Source: B8-G4 sp033720735
GTDB lineage: Bacteria > Bacteroidota > Bacteroidia > Chitinophagales > Saprospiraceae
DNA: 5,354 nt
Direction: 5' to 3'
Assembly: GCA_033720735.1 (NCBI GenBank)
Contig: JAWWBX010000306.1
Location: 1-5,354 of the forward strand
Shown here: piece after piece, positions 1 through 5,354 of the stretch
Position numbering within the stretch: position 1 is the stretch's first letter
How the letters are laid out: the number at the start of each line of letters is the position of its first letter
Made by a program: the position numbers and the translations under genes
Notes under the pieces: generated by a model
Database searches by the model: none
Told to the model about the DNA's origin: nothing
The model's input: the letters and a program-made list of their open reading frames with translations, nothing else

Positions 1-2387
1 AACCCCAGCGTCTGCCAGAACGCGGGCTTGACATAGATCGGCAGAACAGCCCCTTCTTCGTTCCAGTACCCCATGCTGTTGGCGGCTTTCACGCGCAGCA
101 GGTACCGGCCGGGATCCAGATTGTTGTAGGACGTAAACTGACGGGAGCCGGCCAGGTTGAATTGGTCGTCTGCCCCTTCCAACAGGTAGGCGTATTGCTG
201 CTGTTCGGGCTCCGTAAACCCCACGGCAGCGTAGGTGACCATAAAACTGTTGAGCGGATACTCCAGTGTGAATCCATCTTGCAGATCGCCGGTGATCAGT
301 TCGGATTCACGGACGCCATTCACACTGAAATCCTTGAAATAGATCCGAGGAGGTACTTTGGACAATCGGCGCGCAAGAGTGTCTATGTGTGCGAAGGATA
401 CCCCGGTGCGTGTGCCGATATACAAACGCCTGTCGGCACCGACGTGCAAACCGTGGATCTCGGAATGTTTCAGGCCATGGGCATCGGTAAAGAGCTGAAA
501 ATTGTTGCGCCGCGGATCGAGCCTTCCCAATCCTCCATTCATGCCCAGCCAGACGATGCTGTCCTGCACTGCGACAGCCCGGATGTTGTGCAACTGTAGT
601 CCGTGCATCTCAATGATCTGGCTACTTTGCCATATGTCCGCGATGGGAATGCGGAACAGGCCGTTGTAGCGTGTCCCGATCCATACCACCCCTTGATCGT
701 CGATCGCCAGTCCCTGCGCTTGGTGGATCGCTGACAGGATGCCGGGAGGAAGCTCGGGCTGACGCATCCGCAGGACATCGTTGACTTCCTCGAAAATTCT
801 GACGCCCTCATAGCAAGTCAGCCAAACGCGCTGTTGCGGATCTTCTGCCATATACCAGGTGTCCGTGGTCTTCAGGTCGGGATCAATAAAGAGGACCAGG
901 GTATCCGGTGTCATCATCACCGAGCCGTCCCGGTCACTGCCGATCCAAAGTCTGCGACGTGAGTCCTGCAGAATGGTACGCAGATTGCGCAAGGGGAAGT
1001 CGACGCCTGACGTGCGCAACAGTACACCTGTGCCGGCATTCAGATCGAGATGGAAGAGTCCCGACACACCCGACCGGATTTCTTCGCTGGTGACAAACCA
1101 GATGTTCCCGTTATGCAGGATCTCGAAGTCCGTCACACCAGCGAGTTTCACGAGGTCGCCGGACTGATCAACACCGCTCGCCTTGAGGACGGTGTCCTGG
1201 TCCGCCCCCAGCCAGTACATGCCGGTGGGCTTGCACCCTAAAAGTGTTTGGCGGCTGGTGTCATACCGGAGCACGGAGAAGAATGGCCATTGACCAAAGC
1301 CGGTGGGATGGGTCTGAAACAGGTTGAGCGCAGGATCGTAAATACTGATCCCGAATTCCCCGCCGATCCACCAGCGTCCTTCGCGGTCATGATGTAGCGC
1401 GATTTGCCGGCCAGGCATTAGCGATTTCGCGTCCCCGGGTTCATGGACGATGCGTTGAAACTGCTCCAAAATCTTGTCAAACAGCACCAGCCCGGAGTAG
1501 CGCGTAGCGAGGAGCAAATGATGTTCGTCGAGGTGGCGTATCTCAAGCAGATGGTTTTCATTGCGGTCGAATGACAGGATATCGTCAAGCGCATTAAACA
1601 TGTATTGCGTCCAGGTACCAGTTTGGGGATCGAGGCGTGTGAGCCCGCGGCCGGCCCGGGCCGCCCAGACAAACCCGTCGGGGTCGGTCGTAAAATCGAT
1701 GATCTGATCCATCTCGAGCGGCCACTCTTCCGTGTATTGCGGACCCGGGTACAACGAAAAGCGCCGGGTACGCTTGTCAAAAGCGACGATCGACGTGAAA
1801 TTGGAGAACCACAATACGTTGTGATCACTGACGTCGGGTCTGACGTAGATCGTGCGATTGAACCGTCGTTCGCGAATGTCAGCGGGTTCGGAAATCGGGA
1901 CAAAGAGCTCGGTGGTGCCCGCTGTCAGGTCCAATACGTATACCCCACTATCTGAGGTCATCCAGATCAAGCCTTCCGCGTCCACATACGCATCGTAGAC
2001 CAGTTGCGGGAGGTCGACTCCGTCAAAGGTCCTTGCGGACAGTTGCCCAAACGTCTCATTGCGGGCATTCACCAGCACCAGACCGCCCGGCCCACAGGCC
2101 AACAGCGAGTCACCTTGCAGAACAGTGATGGAAGGGATGCGATTGCCCGGCAATGATGTTGAGTCGGAAGGATTATGGGAAAAGGTACGGCAGGTATAGC
2201 CATCGTAGCACACCAGGCCGGCGAACGTGCTGATCCACATCCGGCCGAGGCGGTCCTGTGCCATGTCGGTGACGATCGCCGGCGGCAGACCATCTTCCGT
2301 GGTGAGATGGGTAAACCTCCAGTCACTGATCTGGCCCGCCATCAGGCCTGACAGCAGGCAAAACATCAAGGTAGTCAGCGGGCGCAT
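1..2387 (-). CDS. Two-component regulator propeller sensor (Reg_prop x14 plus Y_Y_Y), 3' end beyond window
   Basis: Periplasmic sensor part of a one-protein or hybrid two-component system. One uninterrupted frame of 795 codons runs from the ATG at 2387 to the left edge, so the C-terminus is missing. Residues 1-19 form a short signal peptide (basic start, hydrophobic LMFCLLSGLMAG). Fourteen blade motifs follow between residues 49 and 667, such as GRMWISTFAGLVCYDG, GRWWIGGEFGISIYD, GVVWIGTRYNGLFRIP and RRLYIGTRTGVSFAH, spaced 41-52 residues apart. A linker (PPRIYFKDFSVNG, 679-691) leads to a Y_Y_Y domain (about 732-788, with YAYLLEGADDQF and PGRYLLRVKAAN). In this family a membrane helix comes next, then a histidine kinase, often with receiver and AraC-type DNA-binding domains, or another output; none is visible here. 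An upstream ATG is followed at once by TAA, which supports the chosen start. There is no Shine-Dalgarno sequence, as is usual in Bacteroidota. Ligand unknown: Bacteroides relatives sense glycan fragments, but no polysaccharide-utilisation gene is visible nearby. Confidence 0.93.
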   Translation of the reverse strand, partial: MRPLTTLMFCLLSGLMAGQISDWRFTHLTTEDGLPPAIVTDMAQDRLGRMWISTFAGLVCYDGYTCRTFSHNPSDSTSLPGNRIPSITVLQGDSLLACGPGGLVLVNARNETFGQLSARTFDGVDLPQLVYDAYVDAEGLIWMTSDSGVYVLDLTAGTTELFVPISEPADIRERRFNRTIYVRPDVSDHNVLWFSNFTSIVAFDKRTRRFSLYPGPQYTEEWPLEMDQIIDFTTDPDGFVWAARAGRGLTRLDPQTGTWTQYMFNALDDILSFDRNENHLLEIRHLDEHHLLLATRYSGLVLFDKILEQFQRIVHEPGDAKSLMPGRQIALHHDREGRWWIGGEFGISIYDPALNLFQTHPTGFGQWPFFSVLRYDTSRQTLLGCKPTGMYWLGADQDTVLKASGVDQSGDLVKLAGVTDFEILHNGNIWFVTSEEIRSGVSGLFHLDLNAGTGVLLRTSGVDFPLRNLRTILQDSRRRLWIGSDRDGSVMMTPDTLVLFIDPDLKTTDTWYMAEDPQQRVWLTCYEGVRIFEEVNDVLRMRQPELPPGILSAIHQAQGLAIDDQGVVWIGTRYNGLFRIPIADIWQSSQIIEMHGLQLHNIRAVAVQDSIVWLGMNGGLGRLDPRRNNFQLFTDAHGLKHSEIHGLHVGADRRLYIGTRTGVSFAHIDTLARRLSKVPPRIYFKDFSVNGVRESELITGDLQDGFTLEYPLNSFMVTYAAVGFTEPEQQQYAYLLEGADDQFNLAGSRQFTSYNNLDPGRYLLRVKAANSMGYWNEEGAVLPIYVKPAFWQTLG

Positions 2388-2670
2388 CGTCACAGTAAGT
2401 TACATGACCCGGTGCAAATGGGCCGAGCGTTGAGACCCGGAGATGCCATTGCAGTTTTTACCCCAGATTCTTTCATCATCGCTCCGAATCAGTGCAGCAT
2501 CATCCCAATCTTGCAATCGCATCCCAGTCCTGGATCCCTTAAGGAGGGCCACATTTCTTCCAGTAATCGTGAATTTAAAGAAGTGCGAATGGATTCGCGT
2601 CTGCGTATCCCATGTTTATCCGCGTCATCATTCTTGATCTTTTCCAATCTTTTCCAATCTTTCATTCATC
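2388..2670. other. Divergent intergenic region without a convincing gene
   Basis: These 283 bases separate the start codons of the minus-strand propeller sensor and the plus-strand glycosyltransferase, so promoters for both should lie here. I see no perfect TAnnTTTG box on either strand. The nearest is TAACTTAC on the minus strand (2396-2403), just upstream of the sensor start and matching 6 of 8 positions. The same spot is a small dyad, GTAA-N-TTAC (2395-2403). Plus-strand reading frames here have unlikely composition and run into the glycosyltransferase, so I do not call a gene. The right part (about 2588-2662) is repetitive and is listed separately. Confidence 0.6.
2588..2662. repeat. Short repeats; possible copy of a dispersed intergenic element
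   Basis: Visible directly: a 10-bp unit (TCTTTTCCAA) stands twice in tandem and begins a third time, with 10-bp periodicity across 2637-2662, ending nine bases before the glycosyltransferase ATG. Just upstream, CGCGTC occurs at 2596-2601 and again at 2621-2626, each followed by similar bases (TGCGTATC and ATCATTC). The pattern resembles the 'atccgcgtcatc'-like intergenic repeats I remember from environmental Bacteroidota genomes. That resemblance is from memory, and only one copy lies in this window. Confidence 0.45.
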
Positions 2671-3375
2671 ATGCTATCCACACCTGCATTATCCGTGGTC
2701 ATCCCTGTGCTCAATGAAGCGCGCTGTATCGGCGCGACCCTCGAAACGATCATACAGCACGCCGAAACATGCGAGATCATCGTCGTCGATGGGGGATCTA
2801 CGGATGACACCTGTACGATCGTGTCGGAGTACCCCGAGGTCCGCCTGCTGCAGGCCGGCATGCGGGGCCGTGCGGCCCAGATGAATGCGGGGGCTGATGC
2901 GGCCCATGGGAAGTACCTGCTTTTCCTGCATGCTGATACCCACCCGCCGGTGGAATTTGACACATTGATTGATGCATGCCTGAACCAACCCGGCGTGGTG
3001 GCCGGAGGGTTCGGACTCACCTTTGATACCCGGCACTGGTTGCTTGATGTCATCGCCCGGGTAACCCAAATGAACTTTCCGTGGCTGACATTTGGCGATC
3101 ACGGGATGTTTGTGCGCAAAAGAACGTTCGAAGAAGTCGGTGGATATGCACACTTGCCCATCCTGGAAGATCTCGACCTCCAGCGACGCCTGCGCAAACG
3201 CGGACGGCTGGCGAGGCCGCCGGCCACAGTGCGGACTTCAGCACGGCGCTTCGTCAACAACGGGGTGGTGCGGCAAACGGCCCGCAACGTGGCAATCCTC
3301 ATGGGTTACTTCATCGGGATCTCACCAGAGCGGCTCGCACGTTGGTACCCGCAGACAGCAAGCGCAGCGCGGTAG
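2671..3375 (+). CDS. Family 2 glycosyltransferase, TIGR04283-like (selenodomain-associated transferase 2)
   Basis: Predicted cytoplasmic, inverting GT-A fold glycosyltransferase of 234 residues, a normal length for this compact subfamily. The N-terminus has the nucleotide-sugar-binding strand LSVVIPVLNEA (7-17) and EIIVVDGGSTDDT (35-47). GRAAQMNAGADAAHGKYLLF (66-85) leads into HADT (87-90), which takes the place of the metal-binding DxD. FGDHGMFVRK (141-150) and the ILEDLDLQRRL segment, with acidic residues 166-167 as candidate catalytic base, follow. The C-terminus (TSARRF, then NVAILMGYFIGISPERLARWY, 189-226) is typical of TIGR04283 proteins and separates this gene from ordinary GT2 enzymes. 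Members often sit beside a TIGR04282 partner; none is visible in this window. Acceptor and sugar donor cannot be told from the sequence. The ATG at 2671 has no Shine-Dalgarno sequence but places the first beta strand where the family has it. The gene converges on the Fe-S carrier gene with 27 bp between stop codons and no obvious terminator hairpin. Confidence 0.92.
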   Translation: MLSTPALSVVIPVLNEARCIGATLETIIQHAETCEIIVVDGGSTDDTCTIVSEYPEVRLLQAGMRGRAAQMNAGADAAHGKYLLFLHADTHPPVEFDTLIDACLNQPGVVAGGFGLTFDTRHWLLDVIARVTQMNFPWLTFGDHGMFVRKRTFEEVGGYAHLPILEDLDLQRRLRKRGRLARPPATVRTSARRFVNNGVVRQTARNVAILMGYFIGISPERLARWYPQTASAAR

Positions 3376-3402
3376 ACGACGGGAATGGGAATCAGTATTG
3401 AC

Positions 3403-3759
3403 TCAGGCGGAAAATGAACTGCCACAACCGCAGGTGTCGGCTGCATTCGGATTGTTAAAGATGAATCCGCGATTGTTGAGGCCTTCATGCCAGTCGATCT
3501 CCATGCCGATCAGGTACATGGCGTGGGCACGGTCAAGGAGCACCGTGATCCCGTCGACTTCGTACACCTGGTCTTTCTCTTTCCGAACGTCAAATCCCAG
3601 GAGATACGAGAATCCCGAGCATCCGCCACCCTTCACCCCGACGCGCAGGCCATGGGTCTCGGGGATGTTCTGCTCAGCCATGATCCGCTTGAGCTGCGTC
3701 ACGGCACCGGCAGACAACGTGACCGGATGCACTGTCGTTTGTTGCTGAGTATCAGACAT
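3403..3759 (-). CDS. A-type iron-sulfur cluster carrier (IscA/ErpA/SufA family)
   Basis: Small cytoplasmic protein that receives or carries an Fe-S cluster (or iron) and passes it to apo-enzymes. With the start chosen here it has 118 residues, close to the usual 105-125. The three conserved cysteines are present: Cys47 in VKGGGCSGFSY (43-51), and Cys110 and Cys112 in the C-terminal TCGCGSSF. NNRGFIFNNPNA (95-106) is also typical. It is one HesB-like (Fe-S_biosyn) domain with no fusion. No suf or isc genes are adjacent, so it stands as a single-gene unit, as ErpA-like carriers often do; the sequence alone does not settle IscA, SufA or ErpA. Start choice: in-frame candidates are TTG at 3780, ATG at 3771 and ATG at 3759. 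The TTG overlaps the putative -7 box and is unlikely to be in the mRNA. ATG 3771 would be nearly leaderless and ATG 3759 would have about 12 nt of leader. I prefer 3759 because MSDTQQ is a natural beginning for the family, but 3771 is possible. Confidence 0.93.
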   Translation of the reverse strand: MSDTQQQTTVHPVTLSAGAVTQLKRIMAEQNIPETHGLRVGVKGGGCSGFSYLLGFDVRKEKDQVYEVDGITVLLDRAHAMYLIGMEIDWHEGLNNRGFIFNNPNAADTCGCGSSFSA

Positions 3760-3777
3760 TTGATCTGGCATATTTCG

Positions 3778-3785
3778 CAAAGTTA
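3778..3785 (-). promoter_or_regulatory. Bacteroidota-type -7 promoter box for the Fe-S carrier gene
   Basis: The minus strand reads TAACTTTG, a perfect match to the TAnnTTTG -7 element used by the Bacteroidota primary sigma factor. It lies a few bases upstream of the Fe-S carrier's ATG codons. Transcription would start roughly 5-8 nt downstream, near 3771-3773, giving a very short or absent leader. I see no well-spaced TTG -33 element, though that element is weakly conserved. An 8-bp motif with two free positions can occur by chance; the location supports it. Confidence 0.55.
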
Positions 3786-3804
3786 CAATCTAATTCATAA
3801 CACG

Positions 3805-3817
3805 GCAGGCATCCTGC
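3805..3817. promoter_or_regulatory. Small inverted repeat between divergent genes, possible operator
   Basis: GCAGG, three bases, CCTGC forms a perfect 5-bp dyad in the 116-bp gap between the Fe-S carrier gene and the membrane-protein gene. It lies about 20 bp upstream of the carrier's -7 box, where a regulator could act on either promoter. The arms are too short to separate it from chance, and it has no T-run to act as a terminator. Confidence 0.2.
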
Positions 3818-3875
3818 AAGTTCAACGGTCGGAAGGACGTTGAATTTGTATTTTGCAGGCGCATTCTACCGCTTG

Positions 3876-4397
3876 ATGAAGTACTACGAAGTTATAATCC
3901 TGCTCGTACCGGCCCTCATCGTCTTCGTGGCGATCTTCCTCATCCTGAAACAGTTCCTCAGCAACCAGCTCAAAATGCAAATGCTGAAGCAAAAGGAAGA
4001 GCATGCCCAGAACGTCGTTCAGCTCAAATTGCAGGCGTACGAACGGCTAATGCTGTTCTGCGAACGCGTATCGATCCAGGGGCTCTTGCTGCGCATCCAG
4101 TCGCCGAATATGTCCAGAACCGATCTCAAGTCGGCGCTCGTGCTGGCCATTCAGCAGGAATTCGAACACAATCTTTCGCAGCAGTTGTACGTGTCCGAAA
4201 AGCTCTGGCGGATCATCAAGCTCGCCAAAGACCAACTGATCGAGATTATCACCCATATCAGCTCCAAGGTGCCGTCGAGCGCTCCCTCCGAGGAGTTCTC
4301 CAAGCAGCTGATCCTTTTTATCGAGTCACAGAAAACTAATCCGATTGAGACCGCCAAATCAGCGATCAAGCGGGAAGCCAGTCTTCTCCTTCAGTAA
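3876..4397 (+). CDS. Single-helix membrane protein with coiled coil (DUF7935-like)
   Basis: Protein of 173 residues with no known function. Residues 5-28 (EVIILLVPALIVFVAIFLIL and following) form one strongly hydrophobic helix. Next comes a charged, probably coiled-coil stretch (about 30-60, rich in K, Q, E and L), then a helical cytoplasmic domain containing LQAYERLMLFCERV, a segment with QQEFEHNLSQQLYVS, and WRIIKLAKDQLIEII. This arrangement matches, from memory, a small family widespread in Bacteroidota annotated DUF7935; no enzymatic motif is visible. I chose the ATG at 3876, which puts MKYYE just before the helix. An in-frame TTG at 3840 would add 12 residues and is less likely. No Shine-Dalgarno sequence is seen. 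A TTTG-containing stretch (TATTTTG, 3849-3855) is a degenerate promoter candidate. The 3' end overlaps the next gene by about 53 bp, suggesting co-transcription and perhaps translational coupling with the nucleotidase genes. Confidence 0.85.
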   Translation: MKYYEVIILLVPALIVFVAIFLILKQFLSNQLKMQMLKQKEEHAQNVVQLKLQAYERLMLFCERVSIQGLLLRIQSPNMSRTDLKSALVLAIQQEFEHNLSQQLYVSEKLWRIIKLAKDQLIEIITHISSKVPSSAPSEEFSKQLILFIESQKTNPIETAKSAIKREASLLLQ

Positions 4398-5148
4398 GGG
4401 CGTCCTGCTGGCATTGGGCCTGTTGCTGCTGACCACGTCGTGCAGCCGGGTGCAGCATCTTGCCAAGGTAGACTACACCCACTACGAACTGGCATCGGAC
4501 ACGTCCAATCAGGCGCAGGTTGAGGCGCTGATCGCCCCGTACAAACAACAACTTGATGCCGAGATGCATGAGGTGATCGGACACTGTGCCGAGACGCTCA
4601 CCAAACGCAAACCGGAGAGCACACTCGGCAACTGGATCTGCGACCTGATCGAAAGACACGCTGCCGAGCATCTGGGCGGACCAGTGGATTTTGCCGTACA
4701 GAATTACGGCGGGATCCGGGTCGGATCACTTCCCGCGGGTCCCGTGCGCATGGTACAGATGTATGATCTGATGCCCTTTGAAAACCGCATCGTGGTGCTT
4801 CATATGACCGGGGCGGACCTGCAGGAGTTCCTTGATCATATGGCGGCGTCCGACGGATGGCCGGTCAGCAAGAGCCTGCGCTACGTGGTCGAGAACGATA
4901 AAGCCATCAACGTGGAAATTGGTGGCGCGCCCCTGGATCCTGACCGGGTCTACCACTTCGCCCTGCCCGATTACATTGCGAATGGCGGGGACAGCTGTTT
5001 TTTCCTGATGGATCAACCGCGCGACGAACTGCCGTATCTCGTCCGCGATGCGATCACCGACGAGGTGCGCCGCCTCTCAAAGCAGGGTTTGCCGATCACC
5101 GCAGCGCTGGATGGGCGTATCACGCTGGCAAATCAGGACCAACAATGA
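4345..5148 (+). CDS. Lipoprotein consisting of a 5'-nucleotidase C-terminal domain
   Basis: Substrate-binding half of a UshA-type 5'-nucleotidase, encoded without its catalytic domain. The 267 residues begin with a lipoprotein signal: basic n-region, hydrophobic GVLLALGLLLL (19-29), then LTTSC with Cys33 as lipidation site. The -3 residue is Thr, off consensus but tolerable. The 5_nucleotid_C domain fills about 75-262. Family landmarks are STLGNWICDLI (92-102), VQNYGGIRVGSLPAGP (118-133), MPFENRIV (143-150) and DYIANGGDSCFF (209-220), which correspond to the nucleoside-binding loops of UshA. Metallophosphatase motifs are absent. There is no in-frame ATG before the signal peptide. A TGA at 4309-4311 closes the frame upstream, and the first usual start is TTG at 4345, inside the preceding gene; later starts would destroy the signal. 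TTG is therefore the best start but not certain. The stop overlaps the next gene's ATG (ATGA), and that gene supplies the missing catalytic half. Confidence 0.9.
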   Translation: MRPPNQRSSGKPVFSFSKGVLLALGLLLLTTSCSRVQHLAKVDYTHYELASDTSNQAQVEALIAPYKQQLDAEMHEVIGHCAETLTKRKPESTLGNWICDLIERHAAEHLGGPVDFAVQNYGGIRVGSLPAGPVRMVQMYDLMPFENRIVVLHMTGADLQEFLDHMAASDGWPVSKSLRYVVENDKAINVEIGGAPLDPDRVYHFALPDYIANGGDSCFFLMDQPRDELPYLVRDAITDEVRRLSKQGLPITAALDGRITLANQDQQ

Positions 5149-5354
5149 GGCGCCGGACGTTCATACAACGCGCAGGGATGGCGGGGGCACTGGTGTCGAC
5201 CGGTCAGTTTCCTTTGGCTGCGCTGGACAAGGCGTCGTTGACACGCCTCACGATCTTGCATACCAACGATGTACACAGCCGGATCGAACCGTTCCCGATG
5301 GACGGGTCGCGGCGACAAGGGCTGGGTGGTGCGGCACGGCGGGCGGCATTGATC
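5145..5354 (+). CDS. Tat-exported metallophosphatase / 5'-nucleotidase N-terminal domain, 3' end beyond window
   Basis: First 70 codons of the catalytic half of a 5'-nucleotidase-like enzyme (calcineurin-type metallophosphoesterase, two metal ions, hydrolysing a phosphate ester such as a nucleotide). The N-terminus RRRTFIQRAG fits a twin-arginine signal, followed by a mildly hydrophobic stretch (11-26) and a possible cleavage site near PLAA-LD. Mature sequence begins LTILHTNDVHSRIEPF (35-50). Asp42 and His44 form the DxH that binds the first metal, and GLGGAARRAALI (59-70) is typical of 5'-nucleotidases. The remaining metal ligands (GD, GNHE and later histidines) would lie beyond the edge. 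ATG 5145 overlaps the previous stop by 4 bp, a sign of translational coupling, and a weak AGGA stands about 8 bp upstream. Substrate is undefined: nucleotides, UDP-sugars or other phosphoesters are all possible for this superfamily. Confidence 0.92.
   Translation, partial: MRRRTFIQRAGMAGALVSTGQFPLAALDKASLTRLTILHTNDVHSRIEPFPMDGSRRQGLGGAARRAALI

Noticed and set aside
162..599. Plus-strand open frame of 145 codons antisense to the sensor
   Set aside because: The minus strand here encodes continuous propeller blades and the start of the Y_Y_Y domain, so the antisense frame is a by-product of codon composition.
1..2387. Possible frameshift or pseudogene in the sensor
   Set aside because: Translation of the full minus-strand stretch gives one frame without internal stops and with evenly spaced blades, so the gene is intact as far as visible; it only looks fragmented because it is cut by the window edge.
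2541..2547. AAGGAGG, a perfect Shine-Dalgarno-like sequence
   Set aside because: No ATG, GTG or TTG follows within 5-12 bases on the plus strand, and it lies about 125 bp from the glycosyltransferase start; it also overlaps a CCTTAAGG palindrome, so it is probably chance.
2412..2717. Plus-strand open frame of about 100 codons in the divergent intergenic region
   Set aside because: It starts with GTG, has no recognisable domain, crosses the repetitive stretch and runs into the well-supported glycosyltransferase start in another frame.
3376..3402. Bidirectional terminator between the convergent glycosyltransferase and Fe-S carrier genes
   Set aside because: The 27-bp gap has no convincing stem-loop and no T-run on either strand.
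3092..3748. Long plus-strand open frame overlapping the glycosyltransferase end and antisense to the Fe-S carrier
   Set aside because: It is a shadow frame: both genes it overlaps have clear family motifs in their own frames, and its translation has no recognisable domain.

Overview
The window looks like chromosomal DNA of a member of the Bacteroidota, probably an environmental Saprospiria- or Cytophagia-like lineage. Four things suggest this: a periplasmic two-component-regulator propeller protein of the type abundant in that phylum; a perfect TAnnTTTG -7 promoter box; almost no Shine-Dalgarno sequences before the genes; and a small membrane protein of a Bacteroidota-type family (DUF7935-like). 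By eye the base composition is slightly GC-rich, and no part stands out as foreign. The assignment rests on gene content alone.

Layout. (1) 1-2387, minus strand: the N-terminal 795 codons of a large exported sensor. It has a short signal peptide, 14 propeller blade motifs (enough for two seven-bladed propellers) and a Y_Y_Y domain. The window edge cuts it off where the membrane helix and the signalling output should follow. (2) 2388-2670: a divergent intergenic region with no convincing gene, holding a 10-bp tandem repeat and a possible dispersed repeat. (3) 2671-3375, plus: a family 2 glycosyltransferase resembling TIGR04283. (4) 3403-3759, minus, convergent with it: an A-type iron-sulfur carrier (IscA/ErpA/SufA family) with a very short or absent leader. 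(5) 3876-5354, plus: a tightly packed cluster of three genes. These are a single-helix membrane protein, a lipoprotein consisting only of the 5'-nucleotidase C-terminal domain, and a Tat-exported metallophosphatase that runs off the right edge. The last two overlap by 4 bp (ATGA).

How they fit. The last two genes look like the substrate-binding and catalytic halves of a UshA-type 5'-nucleotidase encoded as separate proteins, apparently exported by different routes (lipoprotein/Sec and twin-arginine). The membrane protein overlaps the lipoprotein gene by about 53 bp and is probably co-transcribed with it. The sensor, the glycosyltransferase and the Fe-S carrier are separate transcription units with no evident shared pathway. 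No mobile element, CRISPR array, tRNA or rRNA was seen. I found no clearly undescribed system; the split nucleotidase and the complete 14-blade sensor are the most interesting items.
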